Assembly (NCBI RefSeq): GCF_004362215.1
Contig: NZ_SNWR01000001.1
Span: 1,302,001-1,366,000 of the forward strand
Direction: 5' to 3'
From: Paractinoplanes brasiliensis
GTDB taxonomy: Bacteria; Actinomycetota; Actinomycetes; Mycobacteriales; Micromonosporaceae
DNA: 64,000 nucleotides
The translations under genes and the position numbers were made by a program. Below the pieces are notes generated by a model. The model searched no databases and was not told the DNA's origin. It saw nothing but the letters and a program-made list of their open reading frames with translations. Below are positions 43,483 through 52,469 of this stretch, in pieces; position 1 is the first letter of the stretch, and every line of letters starts with the position of its first letter.

Positions 43483-46400
43483 TCAGCCAACGTCGGCTTC
43501 CCAGGCCAGCTCCCAGGCGCGCAGGCCACCCCAGATGTCGACGGTGACCATCATCGTCCCGTCGTCGCTCAGCCCGATGCGGTGCATGCTGTGCCGGTGG
43601 CCCTCCATCGTCCGCAGGCACCGCCCGGTGGCCACGTCCCAGATCCCGGCCGTGTCGCTTTCCCCGGCCACGACGGCGAACGTCCCGTCCGGCCCCAGCG
43701 CGAACTCGACCGGCGCCTCGGGCAGGGCCAGCCGGCGATGCACCTTCCCGGTGCCGGTTTCCCACACGGTGAGGCTGCTCGCGTCGGGGGTGGCGGCCAG
43801 CCGGCGGCCGGCGGTGAAGGCCACATTGGTGCGGCCGCTGATCGACCCCCGCCGGCTGGGGAACTCGAAGCGCTTCCGGCCGCGGGCCGCGTCCAGCCCG
43901 GTCAGCCCCGCGAGCTCGTCGACCAGCACCACCTGGCCGTCCGGGGCCGAGTGCAACCGTGCGCCGCCGGGGAACCGCGGCGCCATCGTCCAGTCCGGCC
44001 GCCGGGCGTCCGGCCGCCACATCCGGACCTCGCCCGCCCTGTCGAGGCACACCATGCGCGAGCTGTCCGGGCTGAGCGCGACGGCCGTGATCGGGCTGTC
44101 GCCGGCGCGGACGGTAACCGGCCGCACCCCGCCGGCCAGGCCCCGCAGGCGCATCGTGCCGGACTCGTCGCCGTACAGGAGGTGTTCGCCCGACGGATCG
44201 AGGCCGAAGGCGGTGATCTTGCCGGATTCCCCCGCGATGATCTCGGCGCGGCCGTCGCGGACGTCGAACAGCTGCAGGACGCCACCCCAGGTGTGCGCGA
44301 CGAGCAGGTTGCCGCCCCGAGCCCAGCACAGCTCCCGGAGGGTGCCGCCCGGACCGCGCTCGCGGGTATGCGTGACCTGCCCCTCGGGGAAGTTCCACAG
44401 GTCGACCTCACCGCTCCACCGCCCGGTCGCCAGGATCCGCCCGTGAGGGTGCAGCGCCACCGCCGGCGGCTGGGTGAACAGGCCGCGGCCCTCCAGGTGG
44501 TACAGCTCCCAGGCGGCGATCAGACCGGCCCGGCGGCCGTGCGGCAGCAGTGAACGCCACCCCCTCAGCAGCTCGGGATGCCGGCTGTGACCCGGCACGT
44601 CGCGGGCCGACCGCAGCAGCGTGGCCGCCGCCGCGAACTGCCCGTCCTCGAAACGGGCACGGGCCTGGTGGAGCAGCGCGTCGAACGACTCCTGGGCCCG
44701 GTGCAGCTCGGGCGCGGGGCGGGGGCGCGCGTAACACCAGGGCGCCTGGTAATCGGAGCCCGGCACGGCCCGGAGCACGACGTGGTCGGGCCCGCCGAGC
44801 GCGAGCACCCGCCCGTCCGGGCTGATCCCGCCGGCGTCCACCCCGAACAACGGCTCCGGCAGGTCGTCGTCGAGGGTCCGCAGGCTGCGCCCGTCGCGCG
44901 GGTCGAGGATCTGGGCCGACCGGCCGTACCCGGCGACCAGCAGGCCCCGGGCGCCCGGCCCCAGCTCCATGACGCTCTGATACAGCAGGCGGTGCGAACC
45001 CTCCGCCACCACACGGGCCCGGCGGGCGTCCCACAGCGACAGCGGCCCCTCCTGCCAGGCTGCCACCGCGTAGCGGGCGTCGGCCGACAACGCGACCCGG
45101 TCGCCCGGGAAGTGCACCCAGGGCTCGCCGGAGACAAGGATGCCGCGGCTCGGCCCGGCCCACACCGCGACGCACTCGCCGGTGCTCACCCGCCAGTGCC
45201 GCACGGTTCCGTCGCCCTCGAACTCGTCGAACGAACCGGACAGCACCCGGCGGCCCGTCCGGCTCAGGGCGAGCGTGGTGACCTGGGCGGTGTGCCCGGT
45301 CAGGACCACGGGCCCGCGAGCCGCGCCCGGTTCCCAGATCCGGATGTGCCCGTCGCGGTGCCCGGCCGCCACGAACCGGCCGTCGTCACTGACCGCCACC
45401 GACATCGCGTCCGGCGCCTCGACAGTCCAGCCGCGGGCCGCACCGCCGGGCAGATCCCACAGCGTGATCGCGCCGTTCTCGCGCAGGACCGCGGCGAGCC
45501 GGCCGGCTCCGCCCAGCGCGATCGCGGTGACCTTGACACCCTGCGCCAGTTCCCGCGGCTCGCCACCGCCCGGAGTCCACACGTACAGGCCGCCCTGGCG
45601 GACCGCGTACAGCACGTGCTCGCCGGCCGCCCCGACGACCAGCTTGCGGACCTCACCGGCCGGAGTCCCGGCGCTGATCCGAGGCGCCCGCCGGGTCCTC
45701 TCCCGCAGCGCGTCCACGGCGTCGGCCGAGGACGGGTCGGCCGCGGCGGCCTCGCGCAGCAGCTCGCCGGCCCGGTCGTCCTCGTGCCGCTCGAGCTCGA
45801 CGCTGCCGAGCAGCAGGGCGGCCCGGCCGGGCTCCGGGTCGCCGCCCGCCGCGCGGGCCGCTTCCAGCGCCGACACCACCTCCTCGCCGGTGACCTGGCC
45901 GGCGCGCCAGCGGTGCAGGCCGAAGTTGTACACCGAGGGCAGGTGGTGCGGGTCGGCCACGATCGCCTCCCGCCACAGTTGTTCGGCCTCACCGGCCCGG
46001 CCCAGGTCCAGAAGGGACAGCGCCTGGTTGGACAGCCCGTCGGAGCGGAGCTGTGCCGGGCGGGGCGCGGGCCGCGGGTACGGCTCGCCGGTCAGTTCCG
46101 CGTACAGGCCGATCAGCCGCTCGACCACGCCGTCGAAGCTCGCCGGACGCTCCGCGAAACACCCGGCGACCAGGTCGGCGACCGGCGGCGGCAGGTCCCC
46201 GCGCACCCCGTCGAAGGCCTCGGCCGCCGCCTGTCCGAACCGGGTGATCCGCCGCCCGGCGAACAGCTCGGCCACGGTGACCGCCCACGCCCACACGTCG
46301 GTGGCCGGGGTCAGCCGCACCCCGCGGTCACCGGCCGCCGCGGCCGCCTGCTCCGGCGAGAAGTAGGCCGTGGTCCCGCCGCCGAAGGTGCCCTCCCCGG

Positions 46401-46866
46401 CGGCCACGGCCAGCCCGAAATCGGTCACCTTGGCCGTGCCGTCCGGCTCGAGCATCACGTTGGCCGGCTTGAGGTCCTGATGCACCAGACCGTTCGCGTG
46501 CGCGTGCCCGGCGCCCCAGGCGGTCTGCACCGCGACGTCGAGCTTGCCGGCCAGGCCGAGCCGGTTCCCGCGGATCGCCTCGGCCAGGCTCCCACCGTCC
46601 ACCCACTCGGCGAACACGCGCGGCACCCCGTCGATCGTGCGGACGTAGACGCAGTTCACCGTGTGCGGATGCAGCCCGAGCCCGACCCAGGTGCCCGCTT
46701 CCGCCTCGAGCCGGGCGTACGAGGCGGTGCCGAGCGGTGTCTTGACCGCCAGGTCGACCTCCCAGCCGAGGTGCCGCACCCGCTGCACGACACCCATGCC
46801 GCCGGCCCGCGGCTCACCCAGCACCTCGTACCGGCCGAGAACGACCTCCCCCGCCGCCCAGCTCAC
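43483..46866 (-). CDS. Large Ser/Thr protein kinase with TPR-like and WD40 beta-propeller regions
   Basis: The 1127-residue protein has an N-terminal kinase domain (1-265; Gly-rich GEPRAGGMGVVQRV, Lys42, DFG at 149-151, SPEQ). The catalytic loop reads HQDLKPAN (129-136), with Gln in place of the usual Arg. A helical TPR-like stretch (about 290-400) follows, then two groups of WD40-like repeats: roughly 420-690 and 750-1125 (GHRDGHIRIWEPG, SPDGRVLALGG, DDGTMMVTVDIWGGLRAWEL). It is co-transcribed with the FHA kinase that begins 1 bp after its end, suggesting a scaffolded phosphosignalling module. Confidence 0.87.
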   Translation of the reverse strand: MSWAAGEVVLGRYEVLGEPRAGGMGVVQRVRHLGWEVDLAVKTPLGTASYARLEAEAGTWVGLGLHPHTVNCVYVRTIDGVPRVFAEWVDGGSLAEAIRGNRLGLAGKLDVAVQTAWGAGHAHANGLVHQDLKPANVMLEPDGTAKVTDFGLAVAAGEGTFGGGTTAYFSPEQAAAAAGDRGVRLTPATDVWAWAVTVAELFAGRRITRFGQAAAEAFDGVRGDLPPPVADLVAGCFAERPASFDGVVERLIGLYAELTGEPYPRPAPRPAQLRSDGLSNQALSLLDLGRAGEAEQLWREAIVADPHHLPSVYNFGLHRWRAGQVTGEEVVSALEAARAAGGDPEPGRAALLLGSVELERHEDDRAGELLREAAAADPSSADAVDALRERTRRAPRISAGTPAGEVRKLVVGAAGEHVLYAVRQGGLYVWTPGGGEPRELAQGVKVTAIALGGAGRLAAVLRENGAITLWDLPGGAARGWTVEAPDAMSVAVSDDGRFVAAGHRDGHIRIWEPGAARGPVVLTGHTAQVTTLALSRTGRRVLSGSFDEFEGDGTVRHWRVSTGECVAVWAGPSRGILVSGEPWVHFPGDRVALSADARYAVAAWQEGPLSLWDARRARVVAEGSHRLLYQSVMELGPGARGLLVAGYGRSAQILDPRDGRSLRTLDDDLPEPLFGVDAGGISPDGRVLALGGPDHVVLRAVPGSDYQAPWCYARPRPAPELHRAQESFDALLHQARARFEDGQFAAAATLLRSARDVPGHSRHPELLRGWRSLLPHGRRAGLIAAWELYHLEGRGLFTQPPAVALHPHGRILATGRWSGEVDLWNFPEGQVTHTRERGPGGTLRELCWARGGNLLVAHTWGGVLQLFDVRDGRAEIIAGESGKITAFGLDPSGEHLLYGDESGTMRLRGLAGGVRPVTVRAGDSPITAVALSPDSSRMVCLDRAGEVRMWRPDARRPDWTMAPRFPGGARLHSAPDGQVVLVDELAGLTGLDAARGRKRFEFPSRRGSISGRTNVAFTAGRRLAATPDASSLTVWETGTGKVHRRLALPEAPVEFALGPDGTFAVVAGESDTAGIWDVATGRCLRTMEGHRHSMHRIGLSDDGTMMVTVDIWGGLRAWELAWEADVG

Positions 46867-47056
46867 GGCCGGCCCCTCGCAACCGCCCGCAACGTTCCCC
46901 GCCCCCGTCGGACAAACACGCTGCCCATGATGTCACCCAGCGACACCCCTCAATAGCCGTCCGTCCCCACCCGCGGCCCATCTGCGGCAGGATGGCCCCT
47001 GAGCCCAACCGGCCGGCCAAAAGCCGACACCAGCTTCACCCGGTCCGGTAGGTGGC

Positions 47057-47085
47057 GCCGGACCGGGCTTGTGGCCCGGTCCGGC
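47057..47085 (-). terminator. Hairpin terminator downstream of the fused permease gene
   Basis: GCCGGACCGGGC (47057-47068) pairs perfectly with GCCCGGTCCGGC (47074-47085) over a 5-nt loop. It lies 52 bp beyond the stop of the carbohydrate permease gene and isolates that operon from the kinase gene downstream. No T-run is apparent. Confidence 0.65.
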
Positions 47086-47136
47086 TCCCCCCTCGGAGCG
47101 GCGGTCGTCGAGGAGCGGACGTGACCACCGCCGTTG

Positions 47137-49137
47137 TCAGCCCTTGACCGCGCCGGCGGTGAGGCCCTCGGTCAGGAACCGCTGGCCGAAGGCGTACATG
47201 ATGACGACGGGGATGCTGACGAGCAGGGACGCCGCCGCCAGCTGGCCCTGGGGGACGACGTCGCCGGCGATCATGGACTGCATGCCGACGGGCAGCGTCT
47301 TGTACTCATCCTTGGTGATGAACACGAACGCGAACAGGAACTCGTTCCACGCGTTGGTCAGCGTGAACAGTGCGACCGCCAGCAGTCCCGGCTTGGCCAG
47401 CGGCAGCACGACCCGCCCGAACGCCTGCACCCGGGAGCAGCCGTCGACCAGGGCTGCTTCTTCCAGTTCGGCCGGGATCGACGAGAAGTAGCCGGCCAGC
47501 AGCCACGTGGCGAACGGGATGGTGAAGGTCGGGTACGTCACCACCAGCGACCACAGCGAGTCGGTCAGCCGCACCCCGATGAGCAGCTGGTAGAGCGGGA
47601 TGAACAGCAGCGCGCCCGGCATCACGTACGTGAGCAGCACCGTGACGGTGAAGCCCTGCGCCCCGCGGAAACGCAGCCGGGCCAGCGCGTATCCGGCCAG
47701 CACGGCGCAGATCAGGGCGACCACAGTGGACGCCGCCGACACCAGGATGGTGTTGATGTACCAGCGCCCGAAGGGCTGGTTGGTGAACAGGGCGGTGAAC
47801 TGTTCCAGGCTCCACGGGGTGGGCCACAGGTCGTTGACCCGGCTGACGACCTGCCCCTCGGTCTTGAACGCGGTGACCGCGATCCAATAGAGCGGCCCCA
47901 GCACGAACGCCAGCAACCCGAACGTCGCGACGCTTCTGCCCACACTGGACACCGCTGACGACGTACGGCGTCCGCCTCTGGCCTGGAAGCCGGAGACCAC
48001 GCGACCGACCGCCGCCGCGATGAGCAGGAACACGCCCAGCAGCACTGCCGCTTTCCAGAAGATCTGCGGCGACGCCCACGCCAGCGCGATGGTGACCGCC
48101 GCCGTGATGAGCCACGGCACGGCCCTGCGCAGCGGGCCGGGTGGCCGGTAGGGGCGGTTGACCAGGTCGGGTCTGAGCAGGCGGACCAGATAGAACACCA
48201 GTCCGCCGATGACCGGCAGCATGACCAGCGTGACCGCGGCGCCGGCGCCGAACTGCAGTTGCAGGATCGCCTTGGAGTAGGCGACGAGCACGTACGGCGC
48301 GGTGACGTCGCCCGGTCCGCCCTGGGTCAGCAGCCAGATGAGGTCGAAGTTGTTGAACGTCCAGATCGACGACAGGGTCACCGTCACCGTGATGACGTGC
48401 CGCAGCCCGGGCAGGGTCACGTGCAGGAACCGCTGCCAGGTGGAGGCGCCGTCGATGGTCGCCGCCTCGTACTGGTCGCTCGGGATGGCTTTCAGCCCGG
48501 CGAGGAAGCAGACGGTGAAGAACGGCACGCCTTTCCAGACGTTGACCAGGATCACCGACGGCATCGCCAGCGACGGGTCGGACAGCCAGCCGGCGGGCCA
48601 GGCGTCGATCAGGTGCGCGGACGCCAGCAGCGGGCCGATGCCCGAGGCGTCGAGCAGCATGTTGACGCTGCCGAAGATCGGGTCGAGCAGCGAGCGCCAG
48701 CTGAACGCCGTCACGACCGTGGGCACCACCCACGGCACGAGCAGCAGCCCGGTCAGCACGGCCCGGCCCCGGCGCTGGTTGTGCAGCAGCAGGGCGGCCG
48801 CGAGGCCCAGCACGACCTTGAAGATCTCCGCGTACGCGGTGAAGACGAACGAGTTGATGACACCAGTGCGGAACTGGTCGTCGCCGATCAGCGAGAGGTA
48901 GTTGTCCAGGCCGACGAACACGCTCTCGGAGCCGTGCCGTTCGGTGGTGCTGGTGATGATCGACCGGCCGATCGGCACCAGCACCAGCACACCGACCAGC
49001 ACGGCCGTCGGCGCCAGGAAGAGCGTCGACAGCCGCCAGTCCCGGCCCAGCCTGCGCTGGGCCGGTGTGAGGGAGCCCGGCCCCGGCGGCGGGGATGCCC
49101 GCTCCACCGGGGCCGGGCCTTGGCGAACCGTCCTCAC
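47137..49137 (-). CDS. Fused MalF-MalG-type carbohydrate ABC permease
   Basis: The 666-residue protein contains two complete binding-protein-dependent permease domains in one chain. The first (about 30-310) has the EAA loop YEAATIDGASTWQRFLHVTLPGL; the second (about 395-666) has LEEAALVDGCSRVQAFGRVVLPLAKPG and ends LTAGAVKG like MalG. Between them are two extra hydrophobic helices (VPWLITAAVTIALAWA, AAVLLGVFLLIAAAVG). MalF and MalG are normally separate proteins; fusion fixes their stoichiometry. Its start overlaps the end of the binding-protein gene by 4 bp. No ATPase gene is present, so a shared MsiK-type ATPase is presumably used. Confidence 0.88.
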   Translation of the reverse strand: MRTVRQGPAPVERASPPPGPGSLTPAQRRLGRDWRLSTLFLAPTAVLVGVLVLVPIGRSIITSTTERHGSESVFVGLDNYLSLIGDDQFRTGVINSFVFTAYAEIFKVVLGLAAALLLHNQRRGRAVLTGLLLVPWVVPTVVTAFSWRSLLDPIFGSVNMLLDASGIGPLLASAHLIDAWPAGWLSDPSLAMPSVILVNVWKGVPFFTVCFLAGLKAIPSDQYEAATIDGASTWQRFLHVTLPGLRHVITVTVTLSSIWTFNNFDLIWLLTQGGPGDVTAPYVLVAYSKAILQLQFGAGAAVTLVMLPVIGGLVFYLVRLLRPDLVNRPYRPPGPLRRAVPWLITAAVTIALAWASPQIFWKAAVLLGVFLLIAAAVGRVVSGFQARGGRRTSSAVSSVGRSVATFGLLAFVLGPLYWIAVTAFKTEGQVVSRVNDLWPTPWSLEQFTALFTNQPFGRWYINTILVSAASTVVALICAVLAGYALARLRFRGAQGFTVTVLLTYVMPGALLFIPLYQLLIGVRLTDSLWSLVVTYPTFTIPFATWLLAGYFSSIPAELEEAALVDGCSRVQAFGRVVLPLAKPGLLAVALFTLTNAWNEFLFAFVFITKDEYKTLPVGMQSMIAGDVVPQGQLAAASLLVSIPVVIMYAFGQRFLTEGLTAGAVKG

Positions 49138-50564
49138 TGCGGCAGCCCCTGCTGGTTGAAGATCTGCACCATCTTGTCGTGGGCCGACTTGACCGCCTGC
49201 GCGGGCGCCGCCCCCTGGACGACCTGCTGCATCATGTCGGTCAGGACGTACGCCGCGACGACGGCCTGCTGCCCGGCGCTGGCCTTCTGCGGGAACTCCA
49301 GGCCGTTCTTCGTCTTCAGCGGCAGCGGCTGCTGCGACAGCTTGCGCACCATCGGGAAGGCCGGGTCACCGCTCGCGAAGTACGGGTCGGCGTCCCACAC
49401 CTTCTCCCAGGCCGGCATGACCAGGCCGGGCGCCTCCTTCGACACGCCGACCAGGGCGGGCGCGGTGATCAGGTACTGCGCCAGGATCTTGGCCAGCGGG
49501 GCGTTCTTGGCGCCCTTGAAGATTGTGAAGCCCTGCGACTGACCGAGCAGCAGCGACGAGTCGGTGGCCGGGCCGATGCAGTCGGAGAAGACGTGGGTCT
49601 TCTCGTAGACCGGGTTCTTCTTGGTCTTGGAGTCGGCGTAGACGCTGAAGCTGTTGCGGGTGTAGCCCAGCACGCCGGCCAGCCAGTTCTCGTTGTTGCT
49701 GGTGTCGGTCCAGCTGGCCACCCCGGGCGGCAGCATGGACTTGTACTTGGAGTTGGTGTAGATGTCGCCCAGGAACGTCACGGCCTGCACCGTCTCGGGC
49801 GAGTCGAAGGTGACCTTCTTGCCGTCGTTGGAGGCCAGAGACCCCCCGTACGAGTTGATCAGGGCCTCGATCATGCCGTTGGCATCGCCGGACCGGTTGA
49901 CCGTCATGCCCCAGCCGTACCGGCGTTTGCCCGGATCCGAGATCTCGAGGCAGACGTCGCGCAGTTCCTCCCAGGTGTAGACGTCCTTGGGCGTGATGCC
50001 CTTCTCCTGCATCCAGTCCTTGCGCAGGAACGACCCGATCCCGATGAAGTGATACGGGATCGCGTACCACTTGCCGTCGAAGACGCAGAAGTTCTTGGCC
50101 TCCGCGCACGGCTCGCCGTACTTGGCAGTCAGCGCCGTGACCACGTCGGTCACGTCCTCCAGGTCACCGAGCGCATGGAACTGGGCGATGAACCGCGAGT
50201 CGGTCATGAACGCCATGTCGCGCGCCACGCCACCCTTGACCTCGGCGTCGATCTTGGCCACGACGTCGCCCGCGTCGGCCTGCACCAGGCTGTTCTCGAC
50301 CTTCGTGCCGGTGGCGTCGGCGAACTTCTTGATCGACGCGTCGAGGGCGTCGTTGGCCGCCGTCGAGTAGAGCTTCTGTGACAGCAGCCCCATCGAGGAG
50401 CCCTTCATCGAGCCCGCGGCGTCGATCAGCTCCTTCGGAACCTCCGCCGCCACGCTCGTGGACGACGTGGACGTGCCGCCGCAGGCAGCCAGTCCGGCCG
50501 CCCCGAGCACCCCCACCCCAAGTCCCAGGAACTCGCGCCGTGATCGCAGCGATTTATCCCCCAT
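49134..50564 (-). CDS. Tat-exported extracellular solute-binding lipoprotein
   Basis: From ATG 50564, with AAGGAGG 7-8 nt upstream, the protein has 476 residues. The signal carries a twin-arginine motif (SRREFLG) and a lipobox (LAAC), so a folded protein is probably exported by Tat and lipidated. The mature part is a family 1 sugar-binding protein (KWYAIPYHFIGIGSFLRKDWMQEKGITPKDVYTWEELRDV). It is transcribed from a promoter at 50723-50752 with operator-like repeats just downstream. It delivers substrate to the fused permease. Confidence 0.9.
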   Translation of the reverse strand: MGDKSLRSRREFLGLGVGVLGAAGLAACGGTSTSSTSVAAEVPKELIDAAGSMKGSSMGLLSQKLYSTAANDALDASIKKFADATGTKVENSLVQADAGDVVAKIDAEVKGGVARDMAFMTDSRFIAQFHALGDLEDVTDVVTALTAKYGEPCAEAKNFCVFDGKWYAIPYHFIGIGSFLRKDWMQEKGITPKDVYTWEELRDVCLEISDPGKRRYGWGMTVNRSGDANGMIEALINSYGGSLASNDGKKVTFDSPETVQAVTFLGDIYTNSKYKSMLPPGVASWTDTSNNENWLAGVLGYTRNSFSVYADSKTKKNPVYEKTHVFSDCIGPATDSSLLLGQSQGFTIFKGAKNAPLAKILAQYLITAPALVGVSKEAPGLVMPAWEKVWDADPYFASGDPAFPMVRKLSQQPLPLKTKNGLEFPQKASAGQQAVVAAYVLTDMMQQVVQGAAPAQAVKSAHDKMVQIFNQQGLPQ

Positions 50565-50675
50565 GGGTATCTGCCTCCTTGTCTCCGCCGACCGGTGCAC
50601 GTGCTGGAAGTGGCTTTCTGGCCCGTGCCGGCCGGCGGGTCACGCGGTCGCGGCGTCGAGATCGGGCACTCTATA

Positions 50676-50691
50676 GTTCGAAATATCGAAC
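50676..50691. promoter_or_regulatory. Operator-like inverted repeat upstream of the sugar-binding protein gene
   Basis: GTTCGA and TCGAAC form a perfect inverted repeat around AATA. A related sequence, GTTCGAGATATCG, follows at 50695-50707. Both lie just downstream of the predicted transcription start of the binding-protein operon, where a bound repressor would block elongation. The IclR regulator encoded upstream is the obvious candidate. Confidence 0.6.
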
Positions 50692-50722
50692 CGTGTTCGA
50701 GATATCGTATGGAGTGGACGCG

Positions 50723-50752
50723 ACGCTAGAACACGACGGCGAGGGGTGTCAA
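50723..50752 (-). promoter_or_regulatory. Promoter of the binding protein-fused permease operon (TTGACA / TAGCGT)
   Basis: On the reverse strand TTGACA (50752-50747) and TAGCGT (50728-50723) are separated by 18 bp, a consensus vegetative promoter. It would give a 5' leader of about 150 nt carrying the inverted repeats at 50676-50707. Confidence 0.7.
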
Positions 50753-50790
50753 TGTTTCGAGGGGGCTTCTGGCCCGTGACGGCAAGCCCG

Positions 50791-51558
50791 CTATCGGGGC
50801 GAGACGTAACCCATCCGGGCGGACAAAGTGGCCGCGCCCTCCCGGAGCAACTCGGTCCACTCCCCCTGCACCTGCGGGGTCCAGCGGATGATCGGCGCGG
50901 ACAGGCTCATCGCCGCGATGACGGCGCCGGTGTGGTCGCGAACGCCGGCGGCGACGCAGCGCATGGCCGTGTCGGACTCGCCGACGTCGGTGGCAACCCC
51001 GTCAGTCCGTACGCGGTCGAGCTGCTCGCGCAAGCAGTCCGGGTTGGTGATGCTCTCCGGGGTCATGCCGGGCAGCGTGGCCTTGGCCAGCACCTCGTCC
51101 AGCGCCGCCGGGTCGAGGCTCGCGAGCAGCACCTTGCCCACCGCCGTGCAGTGGGCCGGCAGCCGCCGCCCGACCGCGGAGACCATGCGTACGGGGTGGG
51201 TGCTGTCGACCTTGACGAGGTAGATGACGTCGGCGCCGTCGAGCACGGCCACGTGCACCGCCTCGTTGCACCCGGCGGCCACGTCCCGCGTCACGCTCTG
51301 CGCCTCACGCACCAGGTCGAGCCGGCCGGCGAAGGCCGCCCCGAGCTGGAACAGCGGCATGCCGAGCCGGTACTGCACCGGCTGCCCCGGCACCGCGATC
51401 AGGTACGCCCGCTCGACGAGCGTGACCAGCAACTCGTGCACGGTGGTGCGGGGCAGGTCCAGCCGCTCCATCACGTCGCGGGCCGACAGCTGGGGACGTT
51501 CGAGGAACAGCTCGAGGATGTCGAGCGCGCGGACCACCGCCGGTACTACACGGGCCAT
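50791..51558 (-). CDS. IclR-family transcriptional regulator
   Basis: From ATG 51558, with AAGGGA upstream, the protein has 255 residues. An N-terminal winged helix-turn-helix (VVRALDILELFLERPQLSARDVMERLDLPRTTVHELLVTLVERAYL) precedes the IclR ligand-binding domain (HCTAVGKVLLASLDPA, DVGESDTAMRCVAAGVRDHTGAVIAAMSLSAP). It sits between the divergent keto-acid dehydratase gene and the co-oriented sugar uptake genes, so it probably senses a sugar-acid intermediate and represses both sides. Confidence 0.9.
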   Translation of the reverse strand: MARVVPAVVRALDILELFLERPQLSARDVMERLDLPRTTVHELLVTLVERAYLIAVPGQPVQYRLGMPLFQLGAAFAGRLDLVREAQSVTRDVAAGCNEAVHVAVLDGADVIYLVKVDSTHPVRMVSAVGRRLPAHCTAVGKVLLASLDPAALDEVLAKATLPGMTPESITNPDCLREQLDRVRTDGVATDVGESDTAMRCVAAGVRDHTGAVIAAMSLSAPIIRWTPQVQGEWTELLREGAATLSARMGYVSPR

Positions 51559-51623
51559 GACGGTTGTCCCTTCGCCAGCACCCCAAGAGCGTAACCGCGG
51601 ACTGTTTCCGCACTTCACACACC

Positions 51624-51629
51624 TAGGAT
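51624..51629 (+). promoter_or_regulatory. Candidate -10 element (TAGGAT) of the FAH-family gene
   Basis: TAGGAT begins 12 nt before the ATG at 51636 with no ribosome-binding site, consistent with a leaderless transcript. Confidence 0.45.
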
Positions 51630-51635
51630 GGTCAC

Positions 51636-52469
51636 ATGTCAGTGTCCCTGTACCGCCTGCGCAACGGCGAGACGACGTGCTGGGCGGTGCGCGCGAACGA
51701 CGAGTGGCGCGAGCTCGACCACAGTCTGGCCGACCTGCTCGCCCTGCCTCTCGACAAGGCCCGGTCAATTGTGGAGGCGGCCACCCGGGTCGTGCCCGGC
51801 GACGACGTCGTGCTCCCGCCGATCGACCGGCAGGAGGTGTGGGCGGCCGGCGTGACCTACCTGCGCAGCCGGGACGGCCGCAAGGAGGAGTCCGGGCACG
51901 GTTCCCTCTACGACGACGTCTACGACAACGACCGTCCCGAGCTGTTCTTCAAGGCCAGCCCGTGGCGGGTCGTCGGCGACGGCGACGGCGTCGGGATCCG
52001 CACCGACTCCGGCTGGGACGTTCCCGAGGCCGAGGTGGGCCTGGTGCTCAACGCGGCGGGGCAGATCTTCGGCTACACGCTGGGCAACGACATGAGCAGC
52101 CGGTCGATCGAGGGCGACAACCCGCTCTACCTGCCGCAGGCCAAGATCTACGACCGTTCCTGCGCGCTGGGCCCGTCGATCGTGCCGAGCTGGGCGGTCG
52201 GGCCGGGCCCGTTCGAGATCGGCCTGCGCATCCTGCGGGAGGGCCGCGAGGTCTACGCCGGCTCCACCTCGACGTCGTCGATGGCCCGCGGCTTCGAGGA
52301 CCTGGCGGGCTGGCTGTTCCGGGCGTTGAGCTTCCCGGCCGGCGCGATCCTGCTCACCGGCACCGGCGTGGTCCCGGACGCCGGCTTCACCACGCAGCCG
52401 GGCGACATCATCGAGATCACCTCCGAGGCGCTGGGCACGCTGACCAACCCGGTGGTGGCGATCGAATGA
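51636..52469 (+). CDS. FAH-family 2-keto-3-deoxy-pentonate dehydratase (KdaD/AraD1-like)
   Basis: The 277-residue protein belongs to the fumarylacetoacetate hydrolase superfamily, with metal ligands expected in the DVPEAEVGLVL region. Its best resemblance, from memory, is to 2-keto-3-deoxy-D-arabinonate dehydratase of the oxidative pentose pathway: RPELFFKASPWRVVGDG, GWDVPEAE, ENPLYLPQ-like DNPLYLPQAKIYD and ILLTGTGVVPDAGF line up with that enzyme. It would dehydrate a 2-keto-3-deoxy-sugar acid toward 2-oxoglutarate semialdehyde. Divergence from an IclR gene that flanks a sugar importer supports a pentose or uronate catabolic role. Confidence 0.75.
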   Translation: MSVSLYRLRNGETTCWAVRANDEWRELDHSLADLLALPLDKARSIVEAATRVVPGDDVVLPPIDRQEVWAAGVTYLRSRDGRKEESGHGSLYDDVYDNDRPELFFKASPWRVVGDGDGVGIRTDSGWDVPEAEVGLVLNAAGQIFGYTLGNDMSSRSIEGDNPLYLPQAKIYDRSCALGPSIVPSWAVGPGPFEIGLRILREGREVYAGSTSTSSMARGFEDLAGWLFRALSFPAGAILLTGTGVVPDAGFTTQPGDIIEITSEALGTLTNPVVAIE

